Below, one piece after another: positions 44,875-55,429 of a DNA stretch of 64,000 bases. The stretch lies in NCBI GenBank assembly GCA_039090855.1, contig CM077025.1:97320489-97384488 (forward strand), in the 5' to 3' direction. Source of the DNA: Macrothele yani. Taxonomy: Eukaryota; Arthropoda; Arachnida; Araneae; Macrothelidae. The number at the start of each line of letters is the position of its first letter. Position 1 is the stretch's first letter. The translations under genes and the position numbers were made by a program. Below the pieces are notes generated by a model. It was not told the origin of the DNA and searched no databases. It was given only the letters and a program-made list of their open reading frames with translations.

Positions 44875-45692
44875 GTAAAAGTAATCAAGATACTCATAAC
44901 ATAACGTACTCTGTGTACCGAAAACCAACCTCCCAAACGATTATCATCCCAAGTAATTCAGCTCACCCCATGAGCCATAAGCTGTCCAGTTTTCAATTTT
45001 TTTTTAAAAGGGCGTTCTCACATTCATCAAGCATAGATGCATGCAATAAAGAATTGGATCACATATTAAATAGAGCCGTAAAAAATGGATACTCTAAAGA
45101 AACCATCTACCATATAGTCAACAAACTACAACACTCCTCCAGCACAACCTTAATCCGAACCACATTATCAAACAGGTTTGTCGGTACAATGGACTATATA
45201 CCCGGCATAACAACAAGGCTTCTCAATGCTTGTAAATGGAACCGCATAAAATTTGGTGAACGCACCAAAAACATCTTTTCAATAGTCAAAAATGATAGAG
45301 ACCCCATTGCAATACAACATCGACATGGCGTTTACCTTATACCAATGAAGCCGAATGATGAGCATGAAGAAACAGCATATATAGGATCTGCACTGCGAAC
45401 CTTGCACACAAGACTCTCTGAACATAAGTATGCCGTTAAAATTCACTCTGAAGAATCTGCGTTATCTAGAACAGTAAACAAAGGAACGCACACCCCGGTA
45501 TGGAATGAATCTAAAATATTGGCAACAACTAACACTAGAAGATCCCTGCTGCTTATGGAAAGTCTCTTTATTTACGAATATGATAAAAAAGTGTTGCAAC
45601 GAGGACCAACCCATCACGATCCCGAATCCATGGACAACATTATTTCGGCGAAGTCAAACCCAATAATAATACTCGCTAAGACTTTCTTTTGA
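44865..45692 (+). pseudogene. Penelope-like protein, RT C-terminus plus GIY-YIG endonuclease
   Basis: An open frame of 275 residues, 5' truncated. Residues about 14-45 (YSVYRKPTSQTIIIPSNSAH) are the end of the reverse transcriptase. Then comes a linker with C..H residues, and GVYLIPMKPND...ETAYIGSALRTLHTRLSEHK (residues about 155-190) with the GVY/YIG pair, the Arg and downstream Glu (LLLMESLFIYEYD) of GIY-YIG nucleases. This domain nicks target DNA in the family. The upstream RT palm is missing, so it cannot mobilise itself. Confidence 0.9.
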
Positions 45693-46015
45693 CTTGTTAA
45701 TGTACGAGCCAATAACATTTGCAGTTGTATGATACTCAGTAACAACTCACGCGCTATTGACATCACGCGAATGATTATAAAATACGTTACCCATTTTTTG
45801 AACTGCTGTAATATAAACATAAAGTTTCTAATTTTTGTTGATCAGCTAATACCTGAAGATGAAACGCTTGGCGTTTTGAAAGATCTAGTAGTGTGTGAAT
45901 GATCAAATAAAGATATTTATCTGGTTGCAGGTGGTTTTAAGATCTTTTTTGGATTTGAATATTTAGATTCAAAATCTTCATCGTGTATAGACGGTAAAAT
46001 AAATATAACTAGGAT

Positions 46016-46535
46016 TATAAATGGTATCTGACGGAAAAACGAAATTTTGTCATTACATGATTTTTTAAAGTGATAATGTGATGTGAGATGTTTTAGCGAG
46101 ACTGTGGTTTCCAGTCTCATTTGGTTCGGTTTGTTACGTCCTTTACAATGTACGGCCTAAGGGAAAATACCTTCAGAAATCTGTTTGCTAAGAGGTTCGA
46201 GTATTTATTCAAGATATATATATAAATGTACATTATTTACATACTTATTCCCATACAACGAAAAACATTATTACTATCACCTCGTTACGAATGTCCCTGT
46301 ATCACCGTGGCATCTCCATCTCATAGCCATTTCGAATCTCTAATGTCCTTCTCTCTCCCTCTTATAGCGAGGCCTCTTCAAACAAAGGCCAACTCTCATA
46401 GAGATAAAGTAGAACAGGCGACAACAGCGCCAACACATCCCAAGAGGTAATATGCTCTGCGGTTAAGTTAACATTCAGGAGCAAAACACGTTAGGGGGAC
46501 TACGGCAGTGAAGCTTTACTTTGATCCACGATGTA
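46016..46535. other. no firm feature
   Basis: GGTATCTGACGGAAAAACG (46024-46042) resembles the start of modular family 1 (AGTATCTGACGGAAGA) but nothing else follows clearly. Confidence 0.35.
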
Positions 46536-46579
46536 TTTTTTCGATCTGATGACTATTTGCTTAGAGCAAATAGTCATCA
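46536..46579. repeat. perfect hairpin
   Basis: CGATCTGATGACTATTTGCT and its inverse complement surround 3 nt. Confidence 0.92.
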
Positions 46580-46924
46580 GATCGTTGTTGTTGCTGTTTT
46601 CTGATATCCCGCCCATCCCTTATTTTGGTGAGAAAAATTTGCAATAACATTAGTATTATATTTTAAATTAAATTTTAGCAAATATTACAGTTAGGCCTAA
46701 GGATCCGTAAAAAATGCAGACATTCAACATTCCCTAGTATTTGGCATTACTGAAAATGTTTCTGAAAAACTGAAGAACAAACAAAAGCCTTAACTAACAC
46801 GATTGGCGTAACAAAACTAACATATCCGATTTGCGAAGTTATTATGTTACCGAGAAAGTAACAATCACGTGCTGTGAGTAGCTCGGCTGACTTTTCTTTA
46901 CCCAAAGAATTGAAGTCAACAGAA

Positions 46925-46936
46925 ATGCGCATGCGC
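46925..46936. promoter_or_regulatory. NRF1-like palindrome
   Basis: TGCGCATGCGCA fits the NRF1/EWG consensus YGCGCAYGCGCR perfectly. AAGATATGGCGGCG lies 70 bp downstream. Possible promoter of a short or partial gene; unproven. Confidence 0.35.
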
Positions 46937-46997
46937 AGTCTGCTCCGGCATCAGCCGGTATGTTGGCTTCTGTGCACTGCATTTTAACTCTTAAGAT

Positions 46998-47129
46998 ATG
47001 GCGGCGCTAGTTATGTCTCGCCCAGCCTTAACTTCTTCTCAGTTAGATATTCTTCGTTCAAACGGTTTGGGGATCACATCGTTGGCACCTCGTTACGTAT
47101 GTCATTTTGGTCCGCCTCCAAGCATGTAA
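46998..47129 (+). CDS. short ORF after the NRF1-like site (speculative first exon)
   Basis: ATGGCGGCGCTAG opens a 43-residue frame (MAALVMSRPALTSSQLDILR at its start) ending TAA at 47127-47129. The start sits in a GGCGGC context like many broadly expressed genes. A donor-like GTATGT at about 47097 could end an exon. No homologue is recognised, and the LINE starts at 47308. It could equally be chance. Confidence 0.25.
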   Translation: MAALVMSRPALTSSQLDILRSNGLGITSLAPRYVCHFGPPPSM

Positions 47130-47307
47130 GAAGGCGTACAGAATATCTCCATGTACTTGACAACTAACGACTATCTTACCAATTTGCGCAAAATGGCGTC
47201 GTTGAGGAGAAATGTCACAAAATGTCCAGAAGTGGGTTTGTAAGGATAAATTGTCCGTTCTCGTATATACAAGATATCTTACACGGCCGTTACTTGAACA
47301 AATACAT

Positions 47308-47561
47308 ATCATCATCATCATCATCATCATCATTGTCAACCATTATCAATCCACTGCTAGACGAAGGTCTCCCCAAGTTTCCTCCACAACGGTCTGTCTT
47401 GTGCCAGTCTCCTCCATGTCACTCCCGCATACTTTCGAATTTCATCCACCCATCTCCCATGTGGTCTTCTTCTGGGTCTTTTCCTGTCCCTTGGAATCCA
47501 ATCTAAAATTTCGGCTGTCCATCGATGGTCTGTCCTTCTGGCAGTATGTCCAGCCCATTGC
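47308..47561 (-). mobile_element. RTE-like LINE, 3' part (separated by insertion)
   Basis: Starts with a (TCA)n tail (47308-47335) and covers the C-terminal R-rich coding end on the minus strand. It ends at CAGCCCATTGC, exactly where the other LINE was inserted. The remainder of this same copy continues at 50990. Confidence 0.88.
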
Positions 47562-49428
47562 TCGTTCGTGACAGACGTAGTGTTGGTGGCTCCAATAGTT
47601 TATGCATTTTAGTGTGGAATACCTCGTCCCTCACTCACCTGTTGCGTGGCCCGGCTGTCTAAAGGTACTGTGTACGTTTTGAGCTACTTTTCTAGCGTTC
47701 TCATCCTCATATTAGTTCATATTCATCCGTTTTCTTACCGTTTGCTCGTTTGTTTACGTTTGGAAGCTGCCAACATGGCGGCTTCCGGTATTTCCTTATC
47801 ATCTATGGGCGTGGCGGATGCATGTCACGTCACACTTCCCACGTCCATGGAAGTTAACATACTCTCGTCCTCAGATGTGTCTGCTCAGATGTGTCTGCTC
47901 AGATGCCTTCCCAGCTTTCTAGTACTCCTGCACCGGTGCCTTCCCTGGACTTGGCTGCGTTTTCTTCTTCAGCTCCTGCATCTGCCTCGGTGCCCTCCCT
48001 GGGTACTACAGATTCTGCTGCCTGGCCTTCGGCATGTGCTTCTCTTCCCTCACAGCCTTCTGTGCCTGCCGGATCCGAACAGACTTCTCTTCCGAGGATG
48101 TCATTTGCCTCTAAAGTGCAACGAGGCGCTACTTCTACGTCCGATTCCTCTCAACCAGATGGCCTTTTGCAAGCAACACCTATTATTCAGGTATCCAACC
48201 ACAAGGTGAAGGTAACGATAGATGACAATTCGCAGATTGGCAGTGAATTCCATAACCTCCTGGATAGAGGTGTGCTCTTTCATGCTTTACCAAATACTCC
48301 ATTGCCATGCTACATGGAAGCCCTCTCTGGACATGTGTCGTCTGCGTCCATTGCAGGAATTTCCCGTACTCCTCGGGGTATTTCGGTACAGTTCAATCAC
48401 AAGGAGGATGCTGACTTTTTTCTTGCAATCGGACTTTTGATTGGGACAAACCATCTCATCCCGTCGCCTCTTTCCAAGCGACCCGTGAACATCACGTTCT
48501 ATCCTGTTCCACAGGAAGTGCCGGAAAATGCACTTCCTCTCCTTGTCAGTCATGTTTGTAAAATTGTTGGCAAGGTCCGTCGCCTCTCTGACGCTCCCCG
48601 CGGAACTCGATTTGCACATGCTAATGGACCTTGCCGTCAGTTATTGGTCGTCTTTCCCACCGAGAAAGCCTTGGCGGATTGCCCTACAGAAGCTACTGTT
48701 GAAATTGGCGCACGAACGTTCAGTTTCAAGATTTTCACTGCTCACTATTGTACACACTGTTTAACACAGAATCACACCACTGACTCCGGTGACCGCGTTC
48801 AACGTGGACGTTCATCAAGTTCGCATCCCACTACTGACCACATTGGTCTTTCTACTATCCCCACTACCGGTAGTTTGCCTGACGCGAATTCTTCGTTTCT
48901 CCGTCAGACGAACATTTCCGTCACGGACAATGCTGCCTTTCCTCCTCTCCCGACCCGTACGATTGTGCATCCACCTTCAAGATTGACAAAGTTGTCTTCG
49001 ACTACAGATGTGTCTATAGCGGAGTGTTCCGATCCGGGTGTGTTGAGTGGTGGTTTGGCAGATCGGCCGTCTGGCTCTTCTCCTAGCCTCTCGGATATCG
49101 GATCTCCATTTACAACCTTGTCTACCATACCCTTGTTGTAACATCTTCCTGAGGCCTCGGCTGTTGCACCAGTCTCCACTAAGGCAGATCGGCTACGTAC
49201 TGCTTCTTCGGCGACGTTCGTTTCCTCGTCTCCTTACTTGGGAGGTGAACTTGATCCACTAATGGATACATCCGCCTAAGCTTCTTCTTCGAAGCGGATT
49301 GGAACTTCCAAAGGCGCTGTAAAACAGAAAAAGTTAAAACAACTTTCTGTGCCACATTCTGAGGATTCATCTAGTGTTCCCGAGGTTTCCGGTTCCGGTG
49401 TTTCTCCACCTGATGATTCTTCAAAGAG

Positions 49429-49663
49429 TTTTTTTTTTTTTTTTTTTTTTTTTTGATTGGAGGTTTAACGACCGCCGTGAGCAACTCAATGGGCTATAAG
49501 CAGTCGCCCGTCCCTAATTTAGGGTCACTGGTTCCAGGGAAGGGAGAGAGCCAGTGCCGTAAGACAAACACAACATCCATGCCTCACCGGGATTCGAACC
49601 CGGACCCCTTACGGACGAATGATCAGAGGCCAGCGCCTTAGACCACTGCGCCACCGGGGCGGC
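49429..49663 (-). mobile_element. SINE family B in LINE ORF1, first
   Basis: Poly-T of about 26, body and tRNA-like head on the minus strand. CAAAGAGT before and CACAGAGT after form a near-perfect short duplication. Confidence 0.92.
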
Positions 49664-49751
49664 TCACAGAGTATGCTTCTCCGCTCAGGTCCTGTCAATC
49701 CTCTCTCTGATGCTGAGGTTCTACAGGCCGTTGATACGTTTCCTCCATTTC

Positions 49752-49980
49752 TTTTTTTTTTTTTTTTTTTTTTTTTGATTGGAGGTTTAACGACCACCGT
49801 GAGCAACTCAATGGGCTATAAGCAGTCGCCCGTCCCTAATTTAGGGTCACTGGTTCCAGGGAAGGGAGAGAGCCAGTGCCGTAAGACAAACACAACATCC
49901 ATGCCCGACCGGGATTCGAACCCGGACCCCTTACGGACGAATGATCAGAGGCCAGCGCCTTAGACCACTGCGCCACCCGG
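49752..49980 (-). mobile_element. SINE family B in LINE ORF1, second
   Basis: Same orientation and almost the same sequence as the copy 90 bp upstream, including the unusual GCCAGCGCCTTAGACC. TTCCTCCA occurs on both sides. The two probably came from one active subfamily. Confidence 0.92.
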
Positions 49981-50989
49981 CTTCCTCCAGTTCCTGGACC
50001 ACTGTCCAGACAGCAACTTTTACGTCTTTTTCAACCTGCACGTACGATTGTTGGTTCTGAAGAATTCCTTCACTCACCTGATCTGGACCTGTATGCAGCG
50101 GTAACGCAATTCGAAGCTTATGTGTCACTTTTTAAATCTCTGTGTGCCACCGATCCTCGGTATCAGCCTTTTTTAGACGTTACACGCGCCGTCTCGTTTC
50201 CTTGAAGGAGCTCGTTGAGAAGCATATATGTGATACCTTCTATCCTTTTACCGATGAACTTTAGCTCTCTTCCTCACACTGATTACTTTTTGTTCTCTCA
50301 ATGCTAGGGGATTTACGAACCCGTTCGCAGATTCCCTGGTTTTGCAGACTTAGTGCATGTTGATTCTGATGTTTTCATTGTGTGTTTTTACTGTGATTCA
50401 CAAGCAATGTATTGTAAATTTGCTTTATTTGTGTGTTTGGCTGTGTCTCACTCGTAATGTATTTTACAGTTGCGATAATTGCGTGTTTTTGCTGTGTTTT
50501 CACAACTAATCGGTCTCGTTACTTGTGTGATCTCCTCAATATCTCATCATTATCTTATCTGTTGTTTCCTGAATTTGTGCCTGTTTTTTAAATTACCTGA
50601 AATTGTGAGTGTTTGCTGTGTTAGTGCTTTCCTCTATCGCCGACTATTATAGTGGTACGTTTGTTACTTTTGTTATTTTTATAAAGTTGCTGAGGTACTC
50701 AATGTTGTTTTGCGCTCTAACCACATTTCAGTTCCGTTCGGGATATTTATGATAGCATAGTACATTTCATGCATTTGTGCACATGTGTTATAGTGTTTGA
50801 CATGCCGTCAGGCCATTCATTGTTCGTGTGCATATTCATTTCCTTTCTGTGTAACGTTGTGCTGCATCGTGGATATACTTACTTTCCGCACTGTTGTTTT
50901 CTGTACTGCAGCTTTTAATGAATCTCCTATGTCTGTATTTCGTTATAGCAATAAACTGGGTACCACTATGGTCCCCACAGTTACCAATA

Positions 50990-53196
50990 CCATTGCCATT
51001 TCAGGGACTTAACTCTGATCATGATGTCTTCCACTCTTGTCATTTTTCGGATCCACGAGTTCCTCTTCTTATCTCTCCTGGTTACCCCAAGCATGCACCT
51101 CTCCATGCTACTTTGAGTTGTCTGCAGCCTTTGTATGTCTCTTTTAGTTAAGATCCACGTCTCTGCACCATACGTAAGCACTGGAAGGATGCATTGATCA
51201 AACACTTTTCTTTTAAGACATAATGGCATATTGCTCTTGAAAATTATGCTGTTTCTTCCAAAAGCTCTCCAGGCAAGTTTTGTACGCCGATTAATTTCTT
51301 CATCAATGTGACCCTCACTTGATATCTGCTGTCCAAGATAAACGTACGTGTCTGTTATCTCCAGCTTTTCTCCATCAATCGATAAATCTTCATTTCTTGT
51401 AAAAGCACTGAACATCACTATTGTCTTCTGAAAGTTCATTTTTAATCCCACTTCTTTACTCTTGTCAGCAAGTTCCTGGGTCATACTCTGCAGCTCTGAT
51501 GGGGTAGTTGCAAAAATGACTACGTCATCAGCAAAATGAAGGTGGGTTAGATAATCTCCATTAATATTTATTCCTTTGTTCTCCCAGTTCAGTGATTGAA
51601 AGACATTTTCCAATGTGGCATTAAAGAGCTTGGGCGATATGGTGTCACCTTGTCTCACTCCCTTTCCAATTTTTATGTGTGTTGTATTTTTAAACAGCCG
51701 AATCTTTGCACTTGCATTTTCATAGATGTTATTAATAATATTAATGTATGCATCTTCAATACCACAGGATTTCAGAGCCATTGTAAATGCTGATGGTTTC
51801 ACCGAATCAAAGGCTTTTTCATAATCGATAAAAGCCATGCACAATGGAAGTTCATATTCCCTCGCTCTTTCAATTAGTTCTCTCAGTACGTGAATATGAT
51901 CTATAGTGCTGTAGCCACTCCTGAATCCAGCTTGTTCTCTCGGTTGAGCCATGTCCAGTGTTACCTTCAAACGGTGTGAAAGAACTTTAGTGAATATTTT
52001 ATAAACCACTGATAGGAGGCTGATAGGTCTGTAGTTCCGGAGATCCTCAATGTCACCTTTTTTATGTAGCAGGATCATTGTAGTGTTGTTCCAATCCTCA
52101 GGAATCTTCACTTCATTAAGGCATCGAGTGGAAATTTGGGCGAGTACTGTTTCGATTTCTCCACTTGCTTCTTGTATGATGTCTACAGTAATTCCATCTT
52201 CTCCTGGAGCTTTTCCCCGCTTCATGTTCTTGACTGCATGTGCAACGTCTGCTGGAAGGACCGGAAGAACTTGGTATTGGTACCTTTCACGATGTCTGGA
52301 GTACATGCATCATCCCTTTCGTATAATTTGGAGTAGAAATCTTTCACTCTTGTCAGAATTTCGCCTCTATTTCTTGTTACAGAACCATCTTCTTTTCTCA
52401 GTGCCATAATCTGTTTTCTTCCCTTGCTGAGATGTCCCTTTGCTATCTTTAGGCTTTGGTTGTTTTCAATTGCTTTCCTTACTAGTTCACAGTTGAATTT
52501 CCTTACGTCTTCAGTGATACTTTTTCGTACTGTCTTGCATAGCTCTATATATTCCACTTTGGAAGTCACATCTTCTTTAGTTGTCCTCATTTCTCTTCTT
52601 TTTTGCATCAACATTTTGGTTTTTCCTGATAATTTGTTCACATGCAACTTGTTCTTAGACCCAGCTAATTTTGTTGCTGTTTCCATAAGAACTTTGGTTA
52701 CTTTTCTGTTAACTTCAGAAATATCCACTTCTTCTGATGTTAGGCCTTCTAAAGCAGAGAATCTGTTCTTTAGTTCCAACTTGAAGGTGTTATTGTGTTT
52801 TTTAAGGTTGGTTATGTCAATATATTTTGTTTGTCTTATGAGCTTGCCACGTTCGAGTTTAGTGTTGAGGTGCATCTTACATCTCACCAATCAATGGTCA
52901 CTACCTGTGTTGAACTTGTTTAGCACACTGTAGTCTTCTATGACGAATTTTTTGTTACACATAATAAAATCAATTTCACTTGTCGTCCCATTTGGATGTC
53001 TCCATGTCCATTTCCTGTGTGGCTTTTTCTTGAAAAAGGAGTTCAAGATGAAAAATCCTTCTGCCTCTGCAAACTCAACGAGAGTATTTCCACGCTTGTT
53101 TCTATAGCCGTGACCAAATTTACCTACTGAAGTTTCATTCTGTTGCTGTTGCCCTATTTTTGCATTGAAATCTCCCATAATTATCTTCAAGTGCTG
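50990..53196 (-). mobile_element. RTE-like LINE, main part (ORF2), 5' truncated
   Basis: Reads on the minus strand from the endonuclease at 53196 to GGCAATGG at 50990. The missing last 250 bp are the piece at 47308-47561. The 5' end is truncated within the endonuclease, as is usual for LINEs. Confidence 0.92.
50998..53196 (-). pseudogene. LINE ORF2: APE endonuclease and reverse transcriptase
   Basis: Endonuclease end: IIMGDFNAKIG (about 53150-53190), TWRHPNGTTSEIDFIM and NTGSDH at 52891, where the expected Arg codon CGA reads TGA. A linker follows (52890-52290). One frameshift near 52270-52300 precedes the RT: LLHKKGDIEDLRNYRPISLL, EQAGFRSGYSTIDH, AFIDYEKAFDSV, GVRQGDTISPKLFN and HFADDVVIFA, with intact catalytic F-A-D-D. 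Two lesions plus the LINE insertion inactivate it. Best preserved RT in the window. Confidence 0.93.
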
Positions 53197-54179
53197 CTTA
53201 CCTTTATTATTTAGATGATAAAATATACAACGTGGTATTAGAGAGGTATCACAGTTTTTTTGACAGTGTACAGACGCGGAATACTACAACTTCCAGAGTG
53301 CTGGATGTCTAGCAGATGAATGATTTCGTCTGTGTACTTCCAGCTTAGGGTGCGAATAAATTTCTTTTCCGTTCCGATCCATTCTATTCCTTCTGTTCCG
53401 ATGCCGTGTGTGGCAGCCTTAATATGTGCAGATATACTCATATGTTGCCCCCACAGAGAGATGGATGAACGGATATTGTGAAACTTGAAACATGTACTTT
53501 TTTTTTATAAGACTTACTGAAAGAGAAGTACCAAAGTTTGGATGAATATCGCAAAACAACATGAGGAACAGCCCATCGCTGAAAGGATAATAGCATCTAC
53601 TTGTAATTGGAACAAACGCTTTTGCAGTAAAGCATAAATTTCGGGTTTCTCCATGGACCAGAATGAAAAATGTACAACTGTAAAAAACGTATAAGCGAAA
53701 CTTCGAATTTTAATTATGTTGCCATAGAAAAAACGAACCACCACGTTTCTAAATTACAGTATTTAACGTGGAAAGCAATTGTTTGATGCACTTATCAATA
53801 ATGCAACATTATTCCTTTCCTGTGCTGTAACGTATTTTTATCGATACGTAGTCTTACTTGCTGTCTAATTTGTTAGGACTGCATGAACTGAACGTATAAA
53901 TGATAAAATGTATATTCGAGAAACGTGTAATCGAGCCTCTACTATATTTCAAAGGTTTTAGTGCCTAGAAGGTGAACCTCTAGCTTTATTGACAGCGGTA
54001 ATCCTTATGGGTATGCTGTCGATTGAATTCCAGTAAGTCCCCACCTGAATATTTCTTCACTCTCCCCGCAAAGCTCATGCTAAAGCTGATGTCAATGAAT
54101 GTCGCCGTGGTTGAGATGAGATTCAGTTTCAACCTACTGGAACACTTTTGCAGAGCATTATAAAAGTATATAAATGTAC
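53197..54179. other. no recognisable feature
   Basis: AT-rich DNA; no element ends or coding ORFs recognised. Confidence 0.5.
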
Positions 54180-54530
54180 GATGTCATCGCTCTGTCCACG
54201 TTATTTTATAAACAAGGAACAACAACTGAAAAATTGTTCATCGACACCGCTGGGATCAAAGCCCAGATCTAGTGACATTCAACAGCTAGCTCTGTTCAAT
54301 GCCACTAGATGACGACACATCGGTTTCTGAGCCCATCAATACGGATTTGTGTAGTCAGATGCTGACTGATAAACAACGAATAGCGCTGTGAATTGTTGGC
54401 ACCATAGCGTAAAGCGAACGCAGTCGGCTAGTTATCGAGAGATCTGGGGTTCGATCCCAGCGGTGTCGATAAACAATTTTTCAGTTGTTGTTCGTTGTTT
54501 ATAAAATAACGTGGATAGAGCGATGACATC
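54180..54530. repeat. foldback element with tRNA-like arms, type 1
   Basis: GATGTCATCGCTCTGTCCAC at the left mirrors GTGGATAGAGCGATGACATC at 54511-54530. Arms of about 100 bp continue through CAACTGAAAAATTGTT and its complement. Both arms end in a B-box-like GGTTCGATCCCAGC (right) or its damaged inverse (left), placing tRNA-like modules inward. Confidence 0.88.
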
Positions 54531-54948
54531 ATACATTCATATTATCTCCACGTATTGGAAATTTATTCACCATTATAAAGGTGTTTTAGTAGGTTGAAAT
54601 CCGGATTTTGAAATGGCCGTTCCTATATTTTAACGCTTTTCTCCACAAACCAGCCTTTTAGTTTGTTATGGCAATGTGGAGAATATTTTTGAATATGGAA
54701 GATTGCTGTATTATTCATTATTGCTAATTGATTTAAACTTATTATCTTAAATAGCAGAACTGACTAATACACCAAACATACAAAACTGAAGAGATAATAT
54801 GTTTCATCGGCGCAAGAAATCAAAACTAGAATTATTACCAGCCGTGAAGCCTGCAACAACAACGTCTCCCAGGAGTTGCCAAGAATTTGTGTCCAATGCC
54901 TAAATGTTTTTCCTCTAGAAAGCGCCACGTACCAAATTAACACATCTC
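54531..54948. other. spacer
   Basis: Nothing recognised apart from the target duplication of the next element at 54936-54948. Confidence 0.5.
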
Positions 54949-55087
54949 AAATTTTGAAGATGACAATCCGATTTTTGGCGTAAATGTGACAAGGATGGTA
55001 AGTCAGATAATATCCGAAAACTTGAAAATTTTCATCGTCCTGGAGCGGGACTCGAACCCGCGTCTCCCAGAAAACGCCTAGGTATGC

Positions 55088-55180
55088 TATGAGCTACGCG
55101 GACGTTTTATTCTGATTCCTATCTGCCTTTATGTCGTGTGCGTCCTTCTGGCAGGTACGTCACATCTCCTGGTACGTTGT
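55088..55180 (+). mobile_element. TRIM LTR fragment inside the foldback
   Basis: GAGCTACGCGGACG to CTCCTGGTACGTT matches the distal half of the 181-bp LTR, with the tRNA-like unit cut at the D-arm. It joins the left arm at GGTATGCTATGAGC, at the point where that arm's own tRNA-like D-arm would continue. Confidence 0.88.
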
Positions 55181-55220
55181 GATGGTTAAATTCAAATTGA
55201 TCGGAAACTTGAAACTTGGT

Positions 55221-55294
55221 CGTTCTGCGTGGTGTAGTGGTTAGCATACCTAGGCGTTTTCTGGGAGACGCGGGTTCGAGTCCCGCTCCAGGAC
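55221..55294 (+). other. tRNA-like unit of the foldback right arm
   Basis: GTGGTGTAGTGGTTAGCATA (A-box region) and CGGGTTCGAGTCCCG (B box). The acceptor stem pairs poorly, so it is a tRNA-derived promoter region and not a tRNA. Confidence 0.65.
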
Positions 55295-55429
55295 GATGAA
55301 AATTTTCAAGTTTTCGGATATTATCTGACTTACCATCTTTGTCACATTTACGCCAAAAATCGGATTGTCATCTTCAAAATTTGTATTATACGGCGTAATC
55401 CCGTATTTCTTTCATGATTAACACATCTC

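Larger units (their letters stand above)
44262..46015 (+). mobile_element. Penelope-like element with inverted (head-to-head) arms
   Basis: Left arm 44262-44874 and right arm 45402-46015 are inverse complements of about 613 bp, surrounding 527 bp of unique sequence. Each arm carries the C-terminal GIY-YIG endonuclease coding part and the 3' UTR, with 3' ends outward. This partial inverted duplication is typical of Penelope-like elements. ATTATAAATGGTA occurs at 44223-44235 and 46014-46026, a possible target duplication with 26 extra bases on the left. Confidence 0.9.
47775..50203 (+). pseudogene. LINE ORF1 (gag-like), broken
   Basis: ATGGCGGCTTCCGG at 47775 is the likely start. A 14-bp tandem duplication (CAGATGTGTCTGCT, about 47873-47900) shifts the frame. 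From 47891 a 417-codon stretch is open to TAA at 49139, and the same frame resumes after this and a second TAA (49277) until the SINEs. It is Ser/Pro-rich at the N-terminus; residues about 287-300 (YCTHCLTQNHTT) look like part of a zinc knuckle. Such proteins bind LINE RNA. Family assignment is inference. Confidence 0.65.
47562..50989 (+). mobile_element. ORF1-only LINE inserted in the RTE-like LINE
   Basis: CCATTGC at 47555-47561 and 50990-50996 is a perfect 7-bp target duplication. The insert has a 5' UTR, a long ORF1, a few codons of an ORF2 start (FSLNARGF near 50296-50320), and then a long 3' UTR ending about CAATAAACTGGG...CCAATA. The endonuclease and reverse transcriptase are missing, so it resembles a half-LINE (HAL1-like) that would depend on another element. 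Confidence 0.75.
54949..55416. mobile_element. foldback retroposon with tRNA-like arms, type 2, with 13-bp TSD
   Basis: ATTAACACATCTC at 54936-54948 and 55417-55429 is a perfect 13-bp target duplication. Left arm (54949-55088) and right arm (about 55228-55383) are inverse complements, each containing a tRNA-like unit with CGGGTTCGAGTCCCG. The right side adds GTAATCCCGTATTTCTTTCA. The centre holds a piece of TRIM LTR. A relative lies at 59638-60080. Confidence 0.85.

Noticed and set aside
47646..48209. 187-residue ORF overlapping LINE ORF1
   Set aside because: Its latter part overlaps the real ORF1 in another frame, and its earlier part includes the true ORF1 start region displaced by the 14-bp duplication.
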